Part shown: positions 9,472 through 22,188 of the stretch, piece after piece
Layout: each line of letters begins with the position of its first letter
Position numbering within the stretch: position 1 is the first letter of the stretch
Source of the DNA: Nissolia schottii
Taxonomy: Eukaryota > Streptophyta > Magnoliopsida > Fabales > Fabaceae
DNA length: 64,000 nucleotides
Assembly: GCA_003254905.1 (NCBI GenBank)
Contig: QANU01003176.1
Coordinates: forward strand, 1,282,684-1,346,683
Reading direction: 5' to 3'
Notes under the pieces: generated by a model
Database searches by the model: none
Told to the model about the DNA's origin: nothing
The model's input: the letters and a program-made list of their open reading frames with translations, nothing else
Program-made: the position numbers and the translations under genes

Positions 9472-12400
9472 TCAAATGACAATCCCAGATGATAGCAATG
9501 AATCCTTGTGACCATTCAACATACTTGATCTTTGAAGCTCTTGTAGCTTCCCATTATCCAAAAGGAATACCCTTTTAGCCATCATTACTGTTTCCAAGCG
9601 ATGAGCAATCACAAGCACCTATGAAGTTTAAACAAAAGATTGCAACATGTATCAACAACGTGCAAACAAATTAACCAACAAATCCAAGCAAACTATATAT
9701 TGGACTACTTTGCTTTCAAAAAGGTATAATTCGAGGACAAAATTGATGTAATAATCTTTTAAGGACTCAATTGATGTTCTGAAAATCTTTTGAGAACCAA
9801 TATAGAGGTTTATTCAAAAGAACATATATAAGCATACTGGTCCTGTGACTTAACCTGAATGTATATAAGATAAGAATATGCACAACAAGTATTTAGCAAG
9901 ATCATGCATTTTCTTATAGCTGGTGTCATGTTTCTACCAGCATATGCAGGTAAAATAATTATGATGAGAAAAAAAAGTCATGTTGAGGACTAAGAAGGCC
10001 AGTTGCCTTACTGTGCGATTTTCCATCAAACGCTCTACGGCTTTTCTCACCAGTAACTCAGATTTGCTATCTAAAGCAGAAGTTGCCTCATCCAGAATTA
10101 AAATAGAAGGATCTTGATATAGTGCCCTTGCAATAGCCAGCCTGTAATTTTTTGAAAAGGGAAATGAAGTTTCATAAATATCCGATGCATAAAATTTGTT
10201 CTTGACATTAATCATACTTTCCAAAAGCTCCATCAAACAAAAGACAAAATCAGTTGTCCATTTATGGCTAAGTTAAAGAATGAAATTTGAATTTGAAAAG
10301 TTACCTTTGCCTCTGGCCCCCGCTTAAGGTTGAGCCCCTCGGTCCAATATTGGTTTCGTATCCTTCTGGAAGTTTTCTAATAAACTCATCTGCGTGAGCG
10401 GTTTGCGCTACATGCTTTACCCTCTCCATGTCAATTTTTGTTGTCAGATCCCTATAACCAATGTTCTCGGCAACTGTGCCTGAAAAAAGTGTCTACAGTA
10501 TACATCAGTATTATTGATTGAAGCATAAGGAATTCAAATTATGTATAAATTTACAAAGCATCACATTAAGTTACCAGTATACTGTTCGTGCTATCAATCA
10601 AGAACAAGAATGTCCAAAATAGTAGAATTACCAAATAACACAAAAAAAACAATTGACATGATGAAACACTCAAAAATACCAGATGGTAAACTTAGAAGGG
10701 GGAGGGAAAGATGAAAATCTAAAAGCTTGTCAAATGTCAACAATAAAACAAATAATTCAAACTTGCAAAACAAGCACACTTTGAATTCTTACAAGTAAAA
10801 TGAACTAAAGGACAAATTCTGCATACATAACGGAGAAGAATACAAAGGCACGAGTCACTTACTATATCTTGAGAAACAAGACCAACATGTCTTCTCAAAC
10901 TTCGCAACCGAATGTTTTGGATGTTATGATTATCAATCCGTATACAGCCTGCGAGCATAAGAAGACAGATAAAGTTATTGATAAGAAAGATAATGAAAAA
11001 AGAGAAAAACTCAAATTGGTTTGATATAGTAAATGTATATGATAAATCATTATCCCGATAGTGATCTACATCTGATAAAATACATTGGCTGTAAACATAA
11101 AGATAAGTATTTATGTATTTACTTTAAATGACTCACCAGATATGGGATCATAAAGCCGAAGCAACAGTTTTACAAGTGTTGTTTTCCCTCCACCAGAAGG
11201 ACCCACAAGAGCAACTATCTCTCCAGCTCCAATGTGAAGATTCAAACCATTTAAGACACGTGACATGTCATCATTATACTTAAATGAGACATCAGAAAAT
11301 CTCAGCTCCCCTGTAACATTGTCTAAATCAACAGCATCTGGTTTCTCAACCACCTATTATTGAGAATAAATTGATCTATTATTGAAGTGCAACCAACATA
11401 TGACCTTGAATGAAAATTTTAAACAGAATAGTGAACTATGTGCTCAACAATCATCCAGTATTTTTTTGTTCTTATCAGGATTTTATCAATTACAAACAAA
11501 ATGCTACATCAAACTTTTAAATTATATATTATTAAACCAAAGAAAACTAAAGAAGTGTGTGCGGATCACATGTCACCCATTCACCTTATCTTTGACCCTG
11601 GTCATAGCAAACAAACGTTCAACAGCTGGTTCTCCTTGCCTCCATTCATTGTAAGCTTTTCCCACATCCTGCATGATTCTTTTATTTTCAGATTGATAAC
11701 CAAAGACAACTCCTCAAAAGCTGAACCATGATAACAATGCATATAATAATTAGCAAGAACAAGGACCGGCATAAAACAAAAAACCACTCAACTACATATA
11801 TCCCATAAAAGCACCACAGCAAAGTCCATTTAATCTCTCAATGAATAGAGCACAACTAAAACTGCACCACTACCAAATATTTCAGCTTATAAGGTTTTTG
11901 CACTACTGGGAAGGAAGTTCTATACCTATGGTGGAGGAGGAAAAAAGTGAGAGGAAAAGGCAAGGAAAAATGATGGAGGGCAAATTGACAAGGTCTCAAC
12001 ATATAACAATACCTGAATTGGTTCAATCATGAAAAGCAATGATGTCACGAATGAAACCAAGCTATAGCCATCAAATGAACCTCTTGAAATCATCAGTGAG
12101 CCAGCACAAAGTATGGAGAGGGTTCCATAATAAATAGCTTGTATGACCTGAGGAATGACTGCTTTCATCCTCTTCTTGTTCAGCTTCGCAGAATAGTCAA
12201 TCTGAGCCAGCCTCTTAAACCTAGCAATCTCACACGACTCGGCATTGTTTGCTTTCACAAAGAAAATCGCAGGGAGCATCTAGAATAAAAATAGCATTAG
12301 TGAAATTGAGATCCAAGCTAATGAGCAATAACCACGATCTTGCAGGGTGTCACCACTTCACAAGAGATCCAAAAAGAATAGAAAATTATGCAAACAAGAC

Positions 12401-14152
12401 ATGGTTTAGGATTTCTTGTGAAAGTACTAAGAAAATTATGCCGAGCAGTGCAAGTTTACCTCATTTAGATATGCAGAGAGCGCAGCAATGCTAAGATGCG
12501 ACTTTCTAGATATCTTACGAAGTTCTTGACCAAGATAGGCAACAACAAGTGACATGCAGGGAATAACCTACAATTTGCAAACACATGGCACAGAAATTAA
12601 ATTTTTCTTCAACATGTAGCATTAATGAAAGTCAAGGAAGATGAATCAATATCACACAGCTCCTCACTCACCGTGACTGAAATCAAAGTAAGGACAGGAC
12701 TTATAACTATCATCTGCGCCATCATCGCCGATAATTGGAGGGTACTAGGTACTACGGTCTGTCAAAAACCGGGCTTATTATCAAAGAACTACAGATAAAA
12801 GTCATTTATGCAAATGAATTTAAAACTCATGCACATTGTAAAAAACTTGTTCTACAATCAAACCCCATAACAACTCAAGCAAACCATCAAATCTATCCCA
12901 ACCTTAAATTCGTCCATGATGCTTGGAAACCCTTCTCAAGGTTCTTGGAGTTTCCAAAAGTTAGTCAAGAGACTAACTTACCTGATATCGAATAACTAAC
13001 TTGACGTACTATTGCCAATTCTAGTGACCTCAAAAGAGGTTTCAAAGCTCCATGGACAAATTTGACGTCAGTTGCCATCTTTGACACCAATTCGATGGTT
13101 TAAAGCATAAGCTAAATGCAAGTAACATAAAGGCTTCTACTAAAAGAAAAAAGAGAGAAATTACTCACATTGAGAACAGCATAGAGGGTGTCAGCGACAT
13201 CCGAAGCTTCAGCAGTGATTCGATACGCGATATCCCCAGCTGAGGCACCACCCTCCCTTCCTTCAAAGTACCTATATTGAACGAAATAAAACTGAGGTAA
13301 CTTCTCATTAACTCAAATCAAGTGTTTATTGACACAGTTAACTAACATAACAGAAAAAATAACGAGTAAACCTTCAAATTCATTCCTGAAGTTGTCAATG
13401 TTGATCAAGTTCGTGTCAAAGTTGTGGAAATGGTCATATTAGTCATTTACATTGTCAAAAGCAGGTCAAGCAGGAACTAATTTGAGCGATGTTGAGGGAC
13501 TAACTCGACCTTCTTTGGACAACTTGAAGAACCAATAGGACTATTTTCATAACGCGACCGGTGTTGACAATTCCAAGGGAGAATTTGAAGGTTCATTTGG
13601 AAAATAACTAACTGATGGAGTTAGTTATAATAGGAGAAAAAAAAAAAAATACCCCAATTCCCTCTGCAGAACGCGTTCGAACACGTGGACACGGAGCTCG
13701 AACACCGATTTAAGGGCAGCGTCCCACAGGAGGGCATGCTGCCCGTAACCAGCGATCAATCGGGCAGCCACCAGGACGGCCAAGACGAGACCATGGGCCC
13801 TCAATTGGGCTGCGTCGGCGGCGGAGGCAGCTGCGGTTGCGGAGGTGAACCTGCCGAGCCTGGAGACGAGCTGGGAGAGGGAATAGACGGAGATGGCGCT
13901 GCAGAGCCAGCCCAGGAGGATGGGTTTGTGCTGCGAGAGGAGGAAAGGTTTGAGGAATCGGAAAGTTTGGGTTTTTGTGGAATTTGAAGTGGTGGTGGTG
14001 GTGGAGTTGTGGATTCTGGTGAAGGAAAGTGGTGGTGCGGGGTATTTTGGGAAGAAGAGGGGTTTTGATTTTAGAGGGTGGTAGTGGTGATTGTGGTGTT
14101 GGGTTGAGAATTGGAATGGAAAGTGAGGCCTTAGAAGAAGAATTGAGGGCAT
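9472..14152 (-). CDS. ABCB29: Chloroplast half-size ABC transporter, ABCB29 type (11 exons)
   Basis: Minus-strand exons: 13653-14152, 13169-13271, 12672-12758, 12460-12567, 12013-12279, 11585-11668, 11137-11353, 10863-10948, 10305-10492, 10012-10141 and 9472-9618. All joins use GT..AG, and together they encode 638 residues, close to the Arabidopsis ABCB29 length. The N-terminus is Ser/Thr/His-rich like a plastid transit peptide. An ABC transmembrane domain spans about residues 90-375. The nucleotide-binding domain follows: Walker A GPSGGGKT (434-441), Q-loop Gln482, signature LSGGQ (540-544), Walker B ILILDE (560-565) and switch His596. All ATPase residues are intact, so it should be an active half transporter that dimerises in a plastid membrane; its substrate is unknown. 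An upstream in-frame ATG at 14260 is possible, but MPSILL at 14152 fits the family. Intron 1 carries a fold-back MITE. Confidence 0.92.
13365..13600. mobile_element. Fold-back MITE in ABCB29 intron 1 (family F, copy 1)
   Basis: The ends GTAAACCTTCAAATTC and GAATTTGAAGGTTC are inverted. Inner phrases (AACTAATTTGAGCGATGTTG, GGACTAACTCGACC, ATTTTCATAACG) are shared with copies at 48190-48449 and 49544-49800, so this is a dispersed palindromic element of about 240-260 bp. No coding content. Confidence 0.7.
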
Positions 14153-16803
14153 TTTTTTATTGTGTTTTTGAGGAAGAGGAAGGTGGGTTTTCTTGTGATG
14201 AAGGGAATGGAAATAAAATGATCTACGTAGGGTGGATTGATTCCAAAGTGTTATATACATTTTTTTTTTCTTTTTTCTGCTCAAGGCATGAATGATTATT
14301 AGTTTTGGACGGAGGGAGACTTTAAAAAAAATATTATAAAACAAATTATTAAAAGAAATTTAAAAGTTAATGATTTAAATGTGAACATGACACAAAACAT
14401 AATACTATTATGTAGTTTGGTTTATGCAGTTAACCTCACATAGTGGAATAAAACTTAGTTATTGTTGTGAATGTGGTGAAATTAGGATTACATTGTATTA
14501 AGATATACAACTTTGATAACTAAGCATTGTTCCATTATGTGAGGTTGACTATATACATGAGACAACGTCGTAGTGTCATCGGAGTGTCTCATCATGTGTA
14601 TCATGGTGAGTTTAGAAGAGCATACTAAGTCATACAAAACTTTCTTATTATAGGGGAGTGACTTGCCTCAAACCCATTAGCTCAATATCAATGACTAATC
14701 TTTTGACCCACAATCAAGCTTAAGAGAAATCCTACCACATATTCGAACGAGGGAGTGATGTTAGGAGACCCAAATCCTTTTCATCTTAGGCAAGTCCACT
14801 TAAATTAGTGGAAATTTGATTTGGACATTAGTGGTCTAACCCAAAAAATAAAATAAAATTGAATGTCAACTTTAAATAATTGAAAATTTGTGTACTCAAA
14901 CAAAGTAAATATATTGACAAAATAAAAGTAAACATGAAAATTAGTAGAGTATCTCGTTATTGAATAAAATAAAAATGTTCACTTACAAACTTATTTTTTT
15001 TTTAAATACTAAATAGTGAAAAATTTGTTCATTGGATTTTAATTTTTTTTATCAAAATAATGTGTTATTATGTATCAAATGTGGTTGTTTGATAAAAAAT
15101 ATTTTTACATCATTCGTGTGGATCTTTGTTCGAACTTTTCCCACATTAACTTTCTCGTTTCAACTCTTTAGATAATGAATTTAGCTCATCCATCTACATT
15201 CCTTGAATCTTGACAAATTCCCAATAATAGTTGTAGCTATCCAACGTTACTCTACAAGAGTATGCACTAATTGTTTGAAGAATATGCCATGCCTCTCCAT
15301 TCTCTCTCATTTGTTTCTGAAGTAAAGGAGGCTTCTCCTCTGCCATTCAACGTTCTCGCTTTGTTTCTCAGCAAACAAATTCATCTCTGAATTGGGTACA
15401 TTCAATCATGTGTTTTTTTATATGGAAAAAAACGAAAGGAAGAAAAGGAAAGCATGCATGATGCATGAAAGAGTTCTATTATTGGACTGATACATGGAAA
15501 TGAAAAAATATCTATCACAGGTTGCATTGGCTTCTTGTGCATCGCAAATTTTACAATCACAATGTGATTTTGATACGCGTCAAATGAAAGCAAGTTGCCT
15601 CATTCGACTGTTCAACTACTAAATCTAAAAAAAGACAACATTTCCTTATCACCAAACAATAATTGCTCTCTGGTCTTTAAACAAAGACATGTTTCTGTCT
15701 CTTTTGAAAGAGGAAGGGATACATCAAAATCTTGCAATCTTTATTGCTGCTGAGCTGCTACACTGAATGAAGGATTCATGTTCTGATGCATGTTGTCCCA
15801 AGTTTGATGATGGTGATGATGGACCAGTTTTGTGATGCATGTTGCGTGTTGCGGGTTGCATGTCTATTAAAATCATATTAATGCACCCCAGAAAGCTGAA
15901 TGAAAATGCTGCATTGAATTATGGAGTTTTGTAAAGATTGACTTCCAAACTCTTTTGTCAAAGAAATGGTATGTGCTAAATAGAGAGGATTGGTAACCAG
16001 TTCAACTGTAAAAGAAACATGGAACTCAATCGTAAGGTTTGCACAAAGAACACATATATTATCATCTTTGACAAAGTGTGTGATTGATTCTGCTTTTGCA
16101 AAATTGATTTTGATATAGGATTTGTGTTTGGAGGTTCCACTAAAAGTGATTTTTGACGAAAAGTAATAAATTTTCACTGCTTCCAAAACCAATTCTAGAG
16201 GCTAGAATAAATTTTGAGGATTACTCTTAACTAGGAAACCAAACAACATGTAGAAATGACAAAATCAATTCTCGTTGCCCAAAATCGATTTTGAGCAATG
16301 GAAAACCAAACACGCAGAAACACAAACGTCAAACACAGGTTCAACAAAGGTAGGCCCAAACAAGGTTGCTAAGTTGGAAAGCAAAATTTTCTAGATTGTT
16401 AAGAGTTGTCTTCAGAAAAATAACGAGGGTCAAACATAGTTAAAATGGTGCACTTATGCTTTTCTAGGCCACTCAAAATTAGATGTTGAATCTGGTTAAA
16501 TCAGAAACTAAGGTTGCTAGTCATTGATACTAGTAGATCAACATTGAATCCTTATAACTAAGAATTGATAAGTATGACTGGAGAATCTCGGATTAATTAA
16601 CAAACATTGATAATCAAATAAATAATAACATAGATGAAAGGTTACAAGTACACATGATTACTTAATAAAGCATAAACATTAACTTATTATGCATAGCTAT
16701 GAAAGCATATATCTGAAAGTTACACAAGTTAAAATCTGAGTGACAACAAATAGCATTACACATAACTGATTTTGGAAAATGCTTACTTGATTCATCTAAT
16801 TCT
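14153..16803. other. Intergenic region between ABCB29 and F-box genes
   Basis: It contains the ABCB29 promoter side (14153-14300, GA-rich on plus) and AT-rich unassigned DNA. A degenerate legume-type repeat at 16090-16325 has AATTGATTTTG, AAAATCAATTCTCG and AAAATCGATTTTGAGC phrases and ends near ACCAAACACG. No gene is seen. Confidence 0.45.
14427..14555. repeat. Short inverted repeat (MITE-like)
   Basis: About 38 bp at 14427-14465 (GTTAACCTCACATAGTGGAA inside) pairs with 14514-14553 (TTCCATTATGTGAGGTTGAC inside). The loop is about 50 bp. It is probably a small MITE remnant about 0.3 kb upstream of the ABCB29 start. Confidence 0.6.
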
Positions 16804-19688
16804 TCATGTGAACCCTGAGAAGTTCTTTGGTGGTTCAATCCATATGTTTTCAAAAGGGTCTTGTTCACCCCAGTCATGCCACTGCTTGCGAGGGTAGTAT
16901 CTATAGTCGTCAAGGGAGAACGATATGCAACGCTTTCCATAAAAACGGACTTTAGAGAAGTATACATTGTTTCTCATCGTTCCGGTGAGGTCAGATCTTG
17001 AATGAGACGACAAGAAACTAGCGAAAAGAGTTGCTCCATCTAGCGTTCTCATCTCTTCCCATTCCATTATTGTCTGATCTAACTTAAAAATAATGGGGTT
17101 CTCACTAGAACATGTATAAATTACTATGATATCTCCTGCTTGCTCTGTCATAAATTTCCCCTTCCACCAGTTTTTGGCAAAAAAATTATCCGGGCATTTG
17201 GGTGGAGGTACAGACAAAACATTCCAGCTGCGCTCGGATGGGTCAAACACCCCTAGCCAACCTGTGAGACTCAGGCAATAAAAGAGTCCATTACAAAACA
17301 CAAGCTTATTCCATATGCTACTGACAAAGGGCAAGCGGTTTTGGTAATTAACCGTGGTCCATTCTTTTGCCCCAGGGTAACATGTGCTAATGGCCACAAT
17401 GGTAGGACTAACATGCTTAACAGTAAACAGAACACAATCGGGCGATGTTGGAGCACAAGAGAAGGCAACTATCTGGTATGTCATCTCAAACCTTGGCAGC
17501 TTGATCACCTCTCGAGTGAACGGGTTAAAGAAGAACACCCGGTGAGTTCTAGGCCGGTATAGCAGCAACCAACCATCTTTTGTGTAACAAACTCTCGATC
17601 CACTCAATTCTGGCAACTCAAGGGAATGGGTCTTACGCTGCACAGGGTCATAGAACTCATACCAGTCACCGAATTTCGGGAAATACATAAGCCACGGCGA
17701 TTGGTTGACCACGCGTACAGCAATGGCAACAGAATACCATCTCTTGCAAACAACAGAAGCACGGATATTATCATCTAGTGTTAAGCGGGACAATATCATT
17801 TCTAAGAGTTCAGCAGGGAGATCAGACCAGCTCTGCAGCTCCAGATTATCATTTTTCACTTCAGTTGTTGCTATTCTCTTCTTATTGATTGCATCATTTA
17901 ACCTAAATAATAAGAAATACATGTAAGATGGAAGTGCAACAAACCTGTTTAAAGGCACATAAAATTGGAGGCTTATATCATGTCAAGTACATCATATACC
18001 AAACATAATAATACAAACATCGTTACAAACTCTTTAAAAAGGATCAAGATCCTCTCCTTTTCAAAATAATAATAAGAGGGTTATGTTCCCATTTTCACCA
18101 TTCATTAGAAAGTGGTGGACCATATTAACGTGCGACGATCATGTAATTGAATGATACGGATGAAAATATAACCCTCTCCTTTCCATTTTGAAAAAGAGGG
18201 GATCTTGACCCCTTTAAAAACTAATAACATGTGTCCATACGGAAAGCAAGATTAAACATGAAATCAACCATTAAAGAAAAATATAGCCTAAAATTCATCC
18301 AATTGAGAAATCCAAACATGTTAATTATTAGATTGTTCTTTAAAATCTGTGAAGCAGTACGCTGCAAAGGAAGAAGTACCCGTACCCGATATGTATTGGG
18401 TACAGGTACTACTCGGGTACTTGTGGGTACTATAAAATACGTACCAAAACAAAAATTCCAGAAAAAAAAAAATGGATACAGGGCCAATATGCTTGGGTAC
18501 GGCTTGCCAAGAGCTTCAGTACAGCTCTAATGGATAAACATGTATTTGTGATAAAATTTTAAAACATCCTTCATCTCTCTCATTAATCCTAACCTAGACC
18601 ATTCTATGGGAGACAAACTTCCAGAATTCCAGCAGCTACCGACCTCTTGAATGATCCACTGCCACCGTACTTCTCCGTGAGTGGCAGCTATGACCCACCC
18701 ACCATCAGTAGCGACATGCAGATGCCTCACCGTTGGCAACAAACAAGCACGAATTTAGCGCTGAAACGAAGCGACTGATCCAACGCTGAATGACAGCGGC
18801 TGAGTAGTTTGTGGCAGCCTGCTCAGGTGACCGACGAAAGATGAGGTAGCAAGAGGGCAACTCTTTATAGTGACCCACCCACCATCTACCACCCACACTA
18901 GAGTTTTATGTTTCGTTTGGTATTTACATGATGTGAGTGGGTATTTTTGCTGCTGGGTAAAAAAATCAAGATACTTTATCATAGAAAATTTAAGAGATTT
19001 TTTAATCTGCATGGGTAATTCAATACTTATCAAAATTTTTTTTATGAAATTTATATATATATATACACACACACACATGCTGTACCCATACCCCACTTTT
19101 TACAAAATTTTCATACCTGGTACCCCGTATCCGTACCCCTACCTATGTGACATAGTTTAAAATTAACCACAATTGTTGCACAAGCTTAAAAACTATTACA
19201 ATGGGCGCGCACACACACACATAACGCACGCGCGTTGCGCAACCACACACATAACGCGCGGGCGCGCACACACACACACACATATATATATATGTATACT
19301 AAACTCCAGTTCTTAAGAATTCAAACAAGCAAGGATAACCCATTCTTCAACCAATTTAGCAAATCCAGACCCTGATCTGATCCATAAACCCTAGTGCACT
19401 TCAAAACTAGCTCACCAATTTCCTTTATTGTTGAAAATTGAGACTCAATAATTACAAGACAGAAATCAAATCAAGAACCCCAATTCCTCACAAATCAACA
19501 CAACACTGATCCATCATAATCATAATTAAACAAAAATAAAAGAGGCTTTTCACAAACTTTCCATGATTAAATGAAAAATTGAAAATAAACAAATTAGGTA
19601 TGCACATACAAAACAAAATTGACAAAATTGGAATAGGCAGAGAAAGAGAAGCTTACGATTTCAGCTTCCTCCTCTTTTTCCCCGACAT
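16804..19688 (-). CDS. F-box protein with C-terminal DUF295/kelch-like region (2 coding exons)
   Basis: Exon 1 (19657-19688) encodes MSGKKRRKLK plus two bases. Exon 2 (16804-17902) joins in phase to give 376 residues; the 1.75-kb intron has standard GT..AG ends. The N-terminus has a basic KKRRK run (nuclear signal-like). An F-box follows at about residues 35-75 (SDLPAELLEMILSRL, then VCKRWYSVA). The rest is a DUF295-like region with repeated W/F blocks (WLLLYRPRTHRVFFFNPFTRE, GLFYCLS, LGVFDPSERSW). Such proteins are substrate adaptors of SCF ubiquitin ligases; the target here is unknown. It most resembles the At1g57790/At4g00893 group. A longer reading frame starting MPLNRF at 17958 only reads through the intron, so I rejected it. 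Three CACTGG-free G-boxes (CACGTG) lie upstream. The intron carries several transposon relics. Confidence 0.85.
18033..18219. mobile_element. MITE in F-box intron
   Basis: The ends TTTAAAAAGGATCAAGATCC and GGGGATCTTGACCCCTTTAAA are inverted. Inner parts (GAGGGTTATGTTCCC / ATAACCCTCTCC) are also inverted, giving a fold-back of about 185 bp. No coding capacity. Confidence 0.75.
18371..19150. mobile_element. Possible TIR element in F-box intron, GTACCCG-rich ends
   Basis: The left side (18378-18440) carries repeated GTACCCG / GGGTAC motifs. The right side (19080-19140) carries ACCCATACCCC, GTACCCCGTATCCG and TACCCCTACC, partly inverted relative to the left. TGACCCACCCACCATC occurs twice inside (18691 and 18870). 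Boundaries are uncertain; it is probably a degraded non-autonomous DNA element. Confidence 0.35.
19204..19300. repeat. Compound (CA)n/(GCGC)/(AT)n microsatellite
   Basis: GCGCGCACACACACAC blocks are repeated three times, separated by ATAACGC units and followed by CATATATATATATG. Read directly from the sequence, inside the F-box intron. Confidence 0.9.
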
Positions 19689-19857
19689 AATGCGAAGAGC
19701 AAATTGAGCAATGAGCTGGTTTTTCTAGAGAGAGAAAGTTGGGGAAATGAGGAGATAGAGAGAGAGGGGGGAAGGAGTGAAAGAGGGTGTCAACTAGAGA
19801 AAGAAATGGAAGAGAGAAATTGAGAAAATGGGAACACGAAGTAAGTGGCGGCAGTGG

Positions 19858-19957
19858 CACGTGCGAGGCGGCTACTGTCACGTGCCAATGAAAACTAATA
19901 CGTGTGTGAATGTGAAAGCTTTTTCCACCATGGTCCACTGAAGCTTAGATCCACGTG
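19858..19957. promoter_or_regulatory. Three G-box (CACGTG) motifs upstream of the F-box gene
   Basis: CACGTG occurs at 19858-19863, 19879-19884 and 19952-19957, about 170-270 bases upstream of the F-box ATG. G-boxes are known binding sites for plant bZIP and bHLH factors (ABA, light and clock responses). A regulatory role here is inferred from the clustering and position only. Confidence 0.5.
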
Positions 19958-19959
19958 AC

Positions 19960-21131
19960 TTTTTTTTTTTTAACCTAAGATATTTATTGCTAACAACCAT
20001 GATTAATTTGCTCACAATAAATAAGCTCATACAAAGTGGTAGGTCACAAAATATTTTTTATTTTCATAAGTGAAAATTAAACTCATACCACATAATTTAA
20101 GGTATAAAGTGAGTTACCACATAGTTTGATACTTTTTTCCTTTGAATAAAGTAAAAGATTCAAGTCTTGTAGATGAAAAAATATATCGCTAGAAAAGTTT
20201 TACCCACATAGTAGGCTCATTAGGCTCTAGTTAAATTAGGTAAAGTTTAGTAAATTTTAGATACTAATAATTTCAATTAAAAAAAATAATGGTCAATTAC
20301 ATAAACTACGTTTAAAGTTTGTTGAAATTGTAGAAAATTCCAAACTAAAAGAAATTGTAGTCCACTTCATCTCTTTCTATCACTAATAGCTAAATGAGTG
20401 TTATAAATGGGGCGGACTGCAATTTTGTCTATAGTTTGAAGTTTAATGCAATTTCAACATTTCTCAATGGTAGTTTATGCAATTTACCTATAAAACAAAT
20501 ACTACATGGCCACACCTCGTGCTTGGATTTAAATCCAGCAGCACTTTTTCTTTGGAAAATATGAGGCCCAAAAGGCCCCCGCCCATTAGGATGCCCAGCC
20601 CAAATTTGAGAATTATGTGAGTGGTCAATTGTTCAATGGGCCAGCCCATTTCATCAAGAAGAATCAACCCCCGATCTTTGAGCATCCTTTACAACTTGAC
20701 AAAAAAAATATCCATTACAATTTTGATGTATATTCAATCCCACTAGTGAAAAATGCTCGGTGTTTGTTGTTGTTTCAACTTGCAAATATCACCCGCATAG
20801 ACAAAAAGAACATATGGAACATTAAGAGTTTATTTTACCATAAATTATACTAAAAACTCTATCAAAGGTGCCAAATTTGTTCTTCAGATTTTCAAATGTT
20901 GGTCAAGTTAGTTCTTCGACATCAATTAAGTTAGTCTCTCACAAAGACTAATTTGATCGACTTTTAACAATATGAAATTGATATTTTTTTATAACTTAAA
21001 AACGAACTTGATTAATACTAATTTAAAGGTTTACTCGAACACGTGCAATGCCTACATTACTACCCAAATATGGAACATGAAACCACATCATAACACACTC
21101 CAATTGTATGCTTCCTCTGGCTACACGTTCT
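19960..21131. other. Intergenic region with degraded repeat fragments
   Basis: AT-rich DNA without genes. The segment 20866-21042 (TTGGTCAAGTTAGTTCTTCG, GACTAATTTGATCGACTTTT, AACGAACTTGATTAATACT) is a truncated copy of the fold-back family found in the introns at 13365, 48190 and 49544. Confidence 0.5.
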
Positions 21132-21785
21132 TAGGGATGGCAATGGTAGGGTTGGATAGGGTATTAATTTAATCCTAACCTTACCTTCAACCTATTGGAT
21201 TAAAAAAAATTACCTTACCCTATTCGCGGGTTTTATAAATCAAAACCTTAACTATACCCATAGAAAAATATTTAAACCCTTACCCTACCCATTACTTTTT
21301 GAAAAATATTTTTACGTTTACAAAAATGTCAGCTACATTTAATTTAGTACCTAAAAATAACATAATTTAAATTAACAAGTACACAATTCGTAAAAATTAA
21401 ACAATGATAACAATTTTAAAGCAACAAATCATAAATTATATCAAGTATCATAATCTCTAATTTTAACAACTAGAAGACATAACACAATTTGTTTGATATA
21501 TAGAGAAAAACAAACTAAGACATGTGTAATATGCAAAACAATCATTTAACACCAAAGAAAAAGACTTCAAAAGAGCATAAACTTATCTATTATATTATAA
21601 ATATAATATGGGGTGCGGGTAGGGTCAAGGCGGGTCCAAGGTGCACCATAACCCTACCCTAACTTGTGCGAGTAATTTAGGATAATTACTCGTATAGGTA
21701 AATACCCATATAGGAGCAAGTTACCTTACCCAACGGGTTAGGTTCGGACAGGCACTTGTGGGTAGGGTTGGAATTGTCATCCCTA
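21132..21785. mobile_element. Non-autonomous hAT-type element, 654 bp
   Basis: It starts TAGGGATGGCAATGGTAGGG and ends ATTGTCATCCCTA, with matching inverted ends (TAGGGATGRCAAT). Subterminal regions are full of CCTTACCC / GGGTAGGG motifs. The 8-bp flanks CACGTTCT and CATTTCCT are similar (5 of 8), consistent with an aged hAT target duplication. No transposase is encoded. Confidence 0.75.
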
Positions 21786-21801
21786 CATTTCCTCTCTTTA
21801 A

Positions 21802-22014
21802 GGTTGCGCTCCATATTAGAGACAAGACAGAGGGACAAAGACACAGGGATAGTGACAGAGAAATTTTTTGTCCCTCTATGTCCTAATTTTGTGTCCCCTC
21901 TGCCAAAATTTTGTTGTCCCCTCTATTCCAACTTCAACGAAATACAGAAAATATAAAATTTTCTGTCCTTTTAGATTTGTCCCCAATTGCCTATCTCTGA
22001 TACCAAACACAACC
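21802..22014. mobile_element. MITE with GGTTGYG termini
   Basis: The left end GGTTGCGCTCCATATTAGAG is inverted relative to the right end CTCTGATACCAAACACAACC. The interior has repeated GTCCCCTCT / AGGGACAAAG motifs. About 213 bp, directly right of the hAT-type element. A fragment of the same family may sit at 47640-47690. Confidence 0.7.
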
Positions 22015-22188
22015 TAATGTTGTCAATGAAGAATAGGGTACAAGGTCAACTTTAAGCACCCCACTACGATTTGTTTAGATATGTTCATATTCATTTCTGG
22101 TCTTTTACACATATTTTGTTTTTGCGTGCTGACTTGAGTATTGAAATACCTTTTCACTCTTGATTTCACGAAGATGTTGTTTAATCTC

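Noticed and set aside
13625..14295. Plus-strand ORFs over ABCB29 exon 1
   Set aside because: Antisense shadows of the transit peptide and first membrane segment region.
17903..17958. Upstream start MPLNRF for the F-box gene
   Set aside because: This part is intron: an acceptor TTATTTAG lies at 17903, and the upstream exon MSGKKRRKLK at 19657-19688 joins in phase.
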